Shown here in pieces: positions 35,131-64,000 of a DNA stretch of 64,000 nucleotides; the stretch's first letter is position 1; each line of letters begins with the position of its first letter. The notes below the pieces were generated by a model. It was not told where the DNA came from, ran no database searches, and saw nothing but the letters and a program-made list of their open reading frames with translations. A program made the translations under genes and the position numbers. The stretch covers positions 1,398,875 through 1,462,874 of the forward strand of contig ML682029.1 of assembly GCA_007922195.1 (NCBI GenBank), read 5' to 3'. The DNA is from Podocnemis expansa. Taxonomy: Eukaryota; Chordata; Testudines; Podocnemididae.

Positions 35131-36044
35131 TTGGAGTTCCTGCAAGCCTTTCATGAAGACTAGACACGCTCATATAAACTCAAGACTATTAAGACCAAAC
35201 ATGCAGGTGAAGTGGCTGGTTTCCAGTGAGTCATTTTTCAATGTTCAGATGAGGACTAGGGGTTGTGGCTTGAGCTGACACCTGATCTACTAGCATCCCA
35301 CTCAAATCCCTGCATGGCTGCAACTGTACCACAGAAACATTCAGCAAAGACGCTCCTGTGCCGATGGGAGACACTCCTCAAGAGACGGCAGCTATGAAGC
35401 ACGCTTAGTTGGCATAATTACATCAGTCAGGTGTCAGCAGCTCACTGCGTCCCAGAGGGGTCAAGCCGATGTAAATCTGTAGGGTAGACCTGGTTTTGTA
35501 CATAGATGAGATAGAAGCAAAGTGATGGTCATCCCAGCAAACATGTCTGAGTCAGGGGACGCCCCCCCCCAAAAGTCCCAGTCTAGAGCCTTTCCCAGTT
35601 GCTTGAGCCTTAACTGAGAAGCTCTTTAAATTCTCAGCTAGGTGTAAGTGAAGCTGAGAGGGGGCCAGATTCTCACCATCCTGCAGTAACCAGGTTTGTT
35701 TGGGGTAAAATTCCTTGATTTAAAAAAAAAAATGAGAAGCTGGTTTAGCAAGGAGGTTAGCAAACTCATCACCATTCTTGGCAGTGATGGTCGAGTGCTA
35801 AGGGTTAAAGTAATGCATGTGAGCAGGTTAAGAACCTACGCAGGGCTAACCATTTTCCGTAGGCAGCTGTGTCTGGGTATGTTTAAATACAGACCAAATA
35901 AATGATTTAAGGATTTTTTTAGACTTGACCTTAGAAGGCCAGCTGTTTGAGTCAGCAGCCTCCGTCTGCCACCAGCATAACCAGGCTCGCTGCAATGTTT
36001 GGTTCACATGGCTCGTGTAAGATGCTCAAAGCTGACTACCAACA

Positions 36045-36175
36045 TCCGTATTATCCCCATTTTGCAGAAGGGGAAATTGAGGTAGGGGTGGTTTATATGG
36101 GGTGCCCTGGTGATCCTGCCCCATTCTCCCTGTCTTAATTACTAAACCCAAGCCTCTCTGTACAGCTGGACTCAA
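36045..36175 (-). mobile_element. MIR-like SINE fragment
   Basis: The blocks 'ttatccccattttgcagaag' and 'gggaaattgaggt' are the reverse complement of the MIR 3' core. The remainder is degraded. Confidence 0.55.
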
Positions 36176-36799
36176 GGCCGTGGAAGTAGATTTGTTGCTG
36201 ATGGAGGCTCTTTGCCTGGGACTGAACCAGTAGCCTGCTCTCAAATGCTGGCTGGTCTACCCCATGGGCCTGGGGCTTTTAACCCCATGTTGTCTGCAGT
36301 TGCTCTGAGTTCAAGGTCAGGGTGAAAACAGTCGTGCCCTCTTCCACGTGAGTGCTGCCACAGACGTGTGCACTGGAGGACACCACTGGCATGCATTCAC
36401 AAACCCTGGTGCAGGGACAGCCTGGAACCTGAGAGGAAACATGAGACTCAATTCGTGTAAGAAAAGCCTGGGCTGTGCTTGTTTGGGGTGGTTGCTTTTT
36501 CTGGTGTGTAATCTGTACAGCACCTAGCGTAATGGGTCTTGCTCTTTGCCTAGAAGTGCCTACCTACAACTGGATCATAAATAGAACCTAGCTTTTGTGT
36601 GGGTAAGTAATAAATATATATTGTTAATATGTACTGTATATTTAAATGAGCTCCAGAGTGATACAAAATGCACAGAAAGGATTTACTGAATATGATTCAT
36701 AGCATAAAATCTATGGGGAAAAGAACCACCAAACTCTGCTAACAGGAATTATTACAGCGTGGGGCCCAAGGCAGTCTAGTTTGGCAATTGCCCCATCTT

Positions 36800-37190
36800 T
36801 GCCTATTGGTGGTGGTCTGAGATGGGACGTTTGGTGGGATGGCTTCTGAGTTATTACAGAGAATCCTTCTTGCATGGCTGGTTGGTAATGCTCAGGTTTA
36901 ACTGATCGACACATTTGGGGTCAGGAAGGAATTTTCCCCAAAGGCAGATTGGCAAAGTCTCTGGGGTTGTTCACCTTCCTTTTTACAGCATGGGGCACAA
37001 GTCACTTGCTGTTGGATTCTCTGTACCTTGAAGTTTTTAACTCATGATTTGAGAACTTTAATAACTCAGTCAGCGGTTAGAGGTTTATTACAGGAGCGGA
37101 GGGGTGAGGTTCTGTCCCGGACCCTGGTTCCATGAGCCTGGTGCAGAAAGTCTGTCTAGATGATCGTACTGGTCCCTTCTGACCTTAAAA
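36800..37190 (+). mobile_element. CR1 LINE 3' end
   Basis: Sense CR1 3' sequence contains 'tttggggtcaggaaggaatt', 'tctctgtaccttgaagtttt' and the terminal 'ggtcccttctgaccttaaa'. It is the same subfamily as the copy at 28683-29392. Confidence 0.85.
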
Positions 37191-37262
37191 CAAACAAGGA
37201 GTCCTGTGGCACTTAAAGATTAACAAATTTATTAGAGTTTATGAGACACTGAACTTCCAAAA
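37190..37262. mobile_element. Penelope-related fragment
   Basis: 'aaacaaggagtcctgtggca' and 'cttaaagattaacaaattta' directly follow the CR1 end, suggesting an insertion in the CR1 tail. Confidence 0.7.
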
Positions 37263-37315
37263 AGCTTAGGATAACGGAGCAGCAGTGTTAACAGCTCCAA
37301 ACTACTACCCTAGAG

Positions 37316-37445
37316 CTGTGATTTCCAAACTTTTCTCAGTTGTGAACCCTTAAAAACTCCAAAGGGATGTGTAGACCCCTTTGGAAATCTTAGAAATCAC
37401 CTGCAATCCTCCTGGGCTCCAGAAACCTGAGATTGAAAGCCACTG
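37316..37445. mobile_element. hAT-type MITE, first of an adjacent pair
   Basis: The ends are 'ctgtgatttccaaac' and 'gattgaaagccactg'. The flanks are ccctagag (37308-37315) and ccccagag (37446-37453), matching at seven of eight bases. Confidence 0.75.
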
Positions 37446-37453
37446 CCCCAGAG

Positions 37454-37784
37454 CAGCAGTTCTCAATCTTATTTGTGGTGTGATAGGGCTGGCAGCAGGC
37501 CCAATCGTGTGTGACAGTGCCCCCACCGCCGCACGAAACCCCTGCCGTTAGAAAAGCCTGACGCCACTGGGAGTTTTGGCAGTGGCACAACCCCCCCACA
37601 GCAACTCCTGGGCCTTAGACAAACCCCCACCGCCAGGAGAGAGCTCCATGAGACAGGCTGGGTTTGGGCAAGTTTGTTTTGGCAGCAGAAACTTCCTTTC
37701 AGTGACGGCCTGGCTCCCGGTGCCACACTCAGCTGCAGGCCGTGACACGCTATTGTGTCACGACCCAGCGGTTGAGAAGCACTG
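37454..37784. mobile_element. hAT-type MITE, second of an adjacent pair
   Basis: The ends are 'cagcagttctcaatctt' and 'gcggttgagaagcactg'. A perfect 8-base duplication (ccccagag) flanks it at 37446-37453 and 37785-37792. The left copy is also the right-hand duplication of the element at 37316-37445. Confidence 0.88.
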
Positions 37785-38114
37785 CCCCAGAGGATCTGAA
37801 CTGGGCCATCCAAAACAGGGGCTGGAGACAAAAGCTTTGAACTATCTCAACCAGGCCTGGGGGTCGCCCAGCACCCTTTTTTGCATTAGTCAAATTTGGT
37901 GCAAGGCGTTTTCAAGCCCCAATGTAACCGGAATGTGGCCTCGCTTGGGTGCGTGGGGCTCGGCTCCCTACTTAGACGCTGGAGCCGTTCATCGACCTGC
38001 CCTCCCAGTTCCAAACAGGAGGAGTCCGGCCTGCCTTGTGCCTGGCTGGGGGTCAGGCTAGCTGGCCTGGGTGGTCCCTCCCCCATCCAGTCCTTGGGGG
38101 TCTAGGATTGTAAA

Positions 38115-38370
38115 AAAAAAAATGAGGAGTCATGTGGCCCCTTCAAGACTAACAGATTTATGTTTTGCATGAGCGTTCGTGGGAGAAAATCCCACCTCAT
38201 CCGATGCTTCATTGCCCCAGCACATCTGACAAAGCATCGGATGAAGTGGGATTTTCTCCCACAAACGCTCATGCAAAACATAAATCTGTTAGTCTTGAAG
38301 GGGCTACATGACTCCTCGTTTTTTCTTTTTTTGCTGGACTAGACTAACACGGCTCTCCCTTTGGAAACTG
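38115..38370. repeat. Large Penelope-related palindrome upstream of SMO
   Basis: The half from about 38121 ('gaggagtcatgtggcccctt') to 38205 reappears inverted at about 38227-38316 with very few differences. Both halves include 'gtgggagaaaatcccac' or its relatives and a 'catccgatgc' block. The right end is 'gactaacacggctctccctt'. Closeness of the arms suggests a young copy. Confidence 0.85.
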
Positions 38371-38597
38371 TCTACAGTGGTAGCCTCCTTTAAACCCCCA
38401 TGGTGCATGCCTGTGAGGAGCAGAGCACCCAGCGAAGGGGCCGAGCGGGACCTGGCTCTGCGGCCAAAGCGCAGCGCCTGGACGAGGGGAACAAACTCCA
38501 GCTGGAACAGGCCCCCTCCTTTGCTTTCTCAGGCTGCAGCCCCTTCACCCGCTCTGTATGGCCCCATCTTAGTTTCTTTTGACTCTAGTTTGCAAGT

Positions 38598-38700
38598 GGC
38601 CCCATCTTCGAAGCATCGGAGGGAGTGGGATTTTCTGCCAGGAAAGCTCCTGTGAAGGATAAATCTCTTCAAGTGCCACCAGCCTCCCTGGGTTTTGTGT
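38598..38700 (-). mobile_element. Penelope-related fragment next to the SMO promoter
   Basis: 'catcttcgaagcatcggagg', 'gggattttctgccagg' and 'ataaatctcttcaagtgcca' are a decayed arm of the family. It ends where the SMO GC-rich region begins. Confidence 0.65.
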
Positions 38701-38983
38701 TTTTGCAGCCCCTTCTCCTGCCCCTTCCCCAGGCAGCGGCTGGTCCCTGCCCTTCCTCTCCTCTCCTCTCCCCCCGGCCGGGGAAGGGAAGGGGAAGGGG
38801 AGGGCTCAGCTCAGCTCGGCTCGGCTCGGCTCGGGGCTCCCGGCCGCATTCCTGAGCCGGGGCAAGGCGCAGGCACAACAAAGGCCGGGGCCGCTCGGCA
38901 AAGTTTTGGCAAAGTTTGGCGGGGCGCCTGCACGGGGGCTCCGCCGGGGATGCGGCGGCGGCGGGGCGGGGGCCCCTAGGGCG

Positions 38984-64000
<25,017 letters not shown>

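Larger units (their letters stand above)
30660..38700. other. TSPAN33-SMO intergenic region
   Basis: No exon, rRNA or functional tRNA gene is recognised. The region holds a CR1 with two insertions (33050-33590), Penelope-related pieces, MIR-like DNA, a CR1 tail (36800-37190), two adjacent hAT elements (37316-37784) and a large palindrome just before SMO. The long open frames at 31862-32672 overlap on both strands in GC-rich DNA and look non-coding. Confidence 0.6.

Noticed and set aside
38950..38979. ATG at 38950 as the SMO start
   Set aside because: It reads nine codons, mostly Arg and Gly, and then stops at TAG, before the signal peptide region.

Overview
This is a window of vertebrate nuclear DNA, not a microbial one. 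The genes are split by GT-AG introns. The repeats are CR1 LINEs, Penelope-like retroelements, hAT-type non-autonomous DNA transposons, MIR-like SINEs and a tRNA-derived SINE with a CR1-like tail. That mix, with GC-rich unique sequence and large introns, points to a non-avian reptile. I favour a turtle, with a crocodilian as the main alternative; this is a judgement from repeat families recognised by eye, without a database search.

Two protein-coding genes lie head to tail on the + strand, in the same order and orientation as in the human genome (7q32). TSPAN33 is complete: eight coding exons from 1659 to 27520 encode a 285-residue TspanC8 tetraspanin. SMO (Smoothened, the Hedgehog signal transducer) begins at about 38984. 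Its first six coding exons (to 63286) carry the signal peptide, the cysteine-rich domain and transmembrane helices 1 to 5; the rest lies beyond the window. The two proteins are not known to act in one pathway, so their adjacency looks like inherited synteny.

Layout: 1-1300 upstream DNA with a CR1 tail and a Penelope-related repeat; 1380-1850 TSPAN33 CpG-rich promoter and exon 1; 1767-17400 TSPAN33 intron 1; 17401-27520 exons 2-8, with a CR1-inside-CR1 block in intron 6; 27521 to about 30650 3' UTR and flank; 30650-38700 intergenic DNA full of nested repeats; 38740-39240 SMO CpG-rich promoter and exon 1; 39232-40262 G-rich minisatellite containing a 100-N assembly gap; 40263-59602 rest of SMO intron 1, with a tandem pair of Penelope-like elements, several hAT elements and a solo LTR; 59603-63286 SMO exons 2-6; 63287-64000 intron 6.

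Points most worth checking: the SMO start codon is out of frame with the rest of exon 1 by one base in a G run; near-identical sequence flanks the assembly gap; two Penelope-like copies abut head to tail, and their ends are shared by many short palindromic repeats here; two hAT elements sit side by side in one 8-bp target; an inverted repeat at 4.26-4.91 kb encloses a Penelope-related unit; and the TSPAN33 3' UTR holds an 18-bp stem. I found no unmistakably new coding system.
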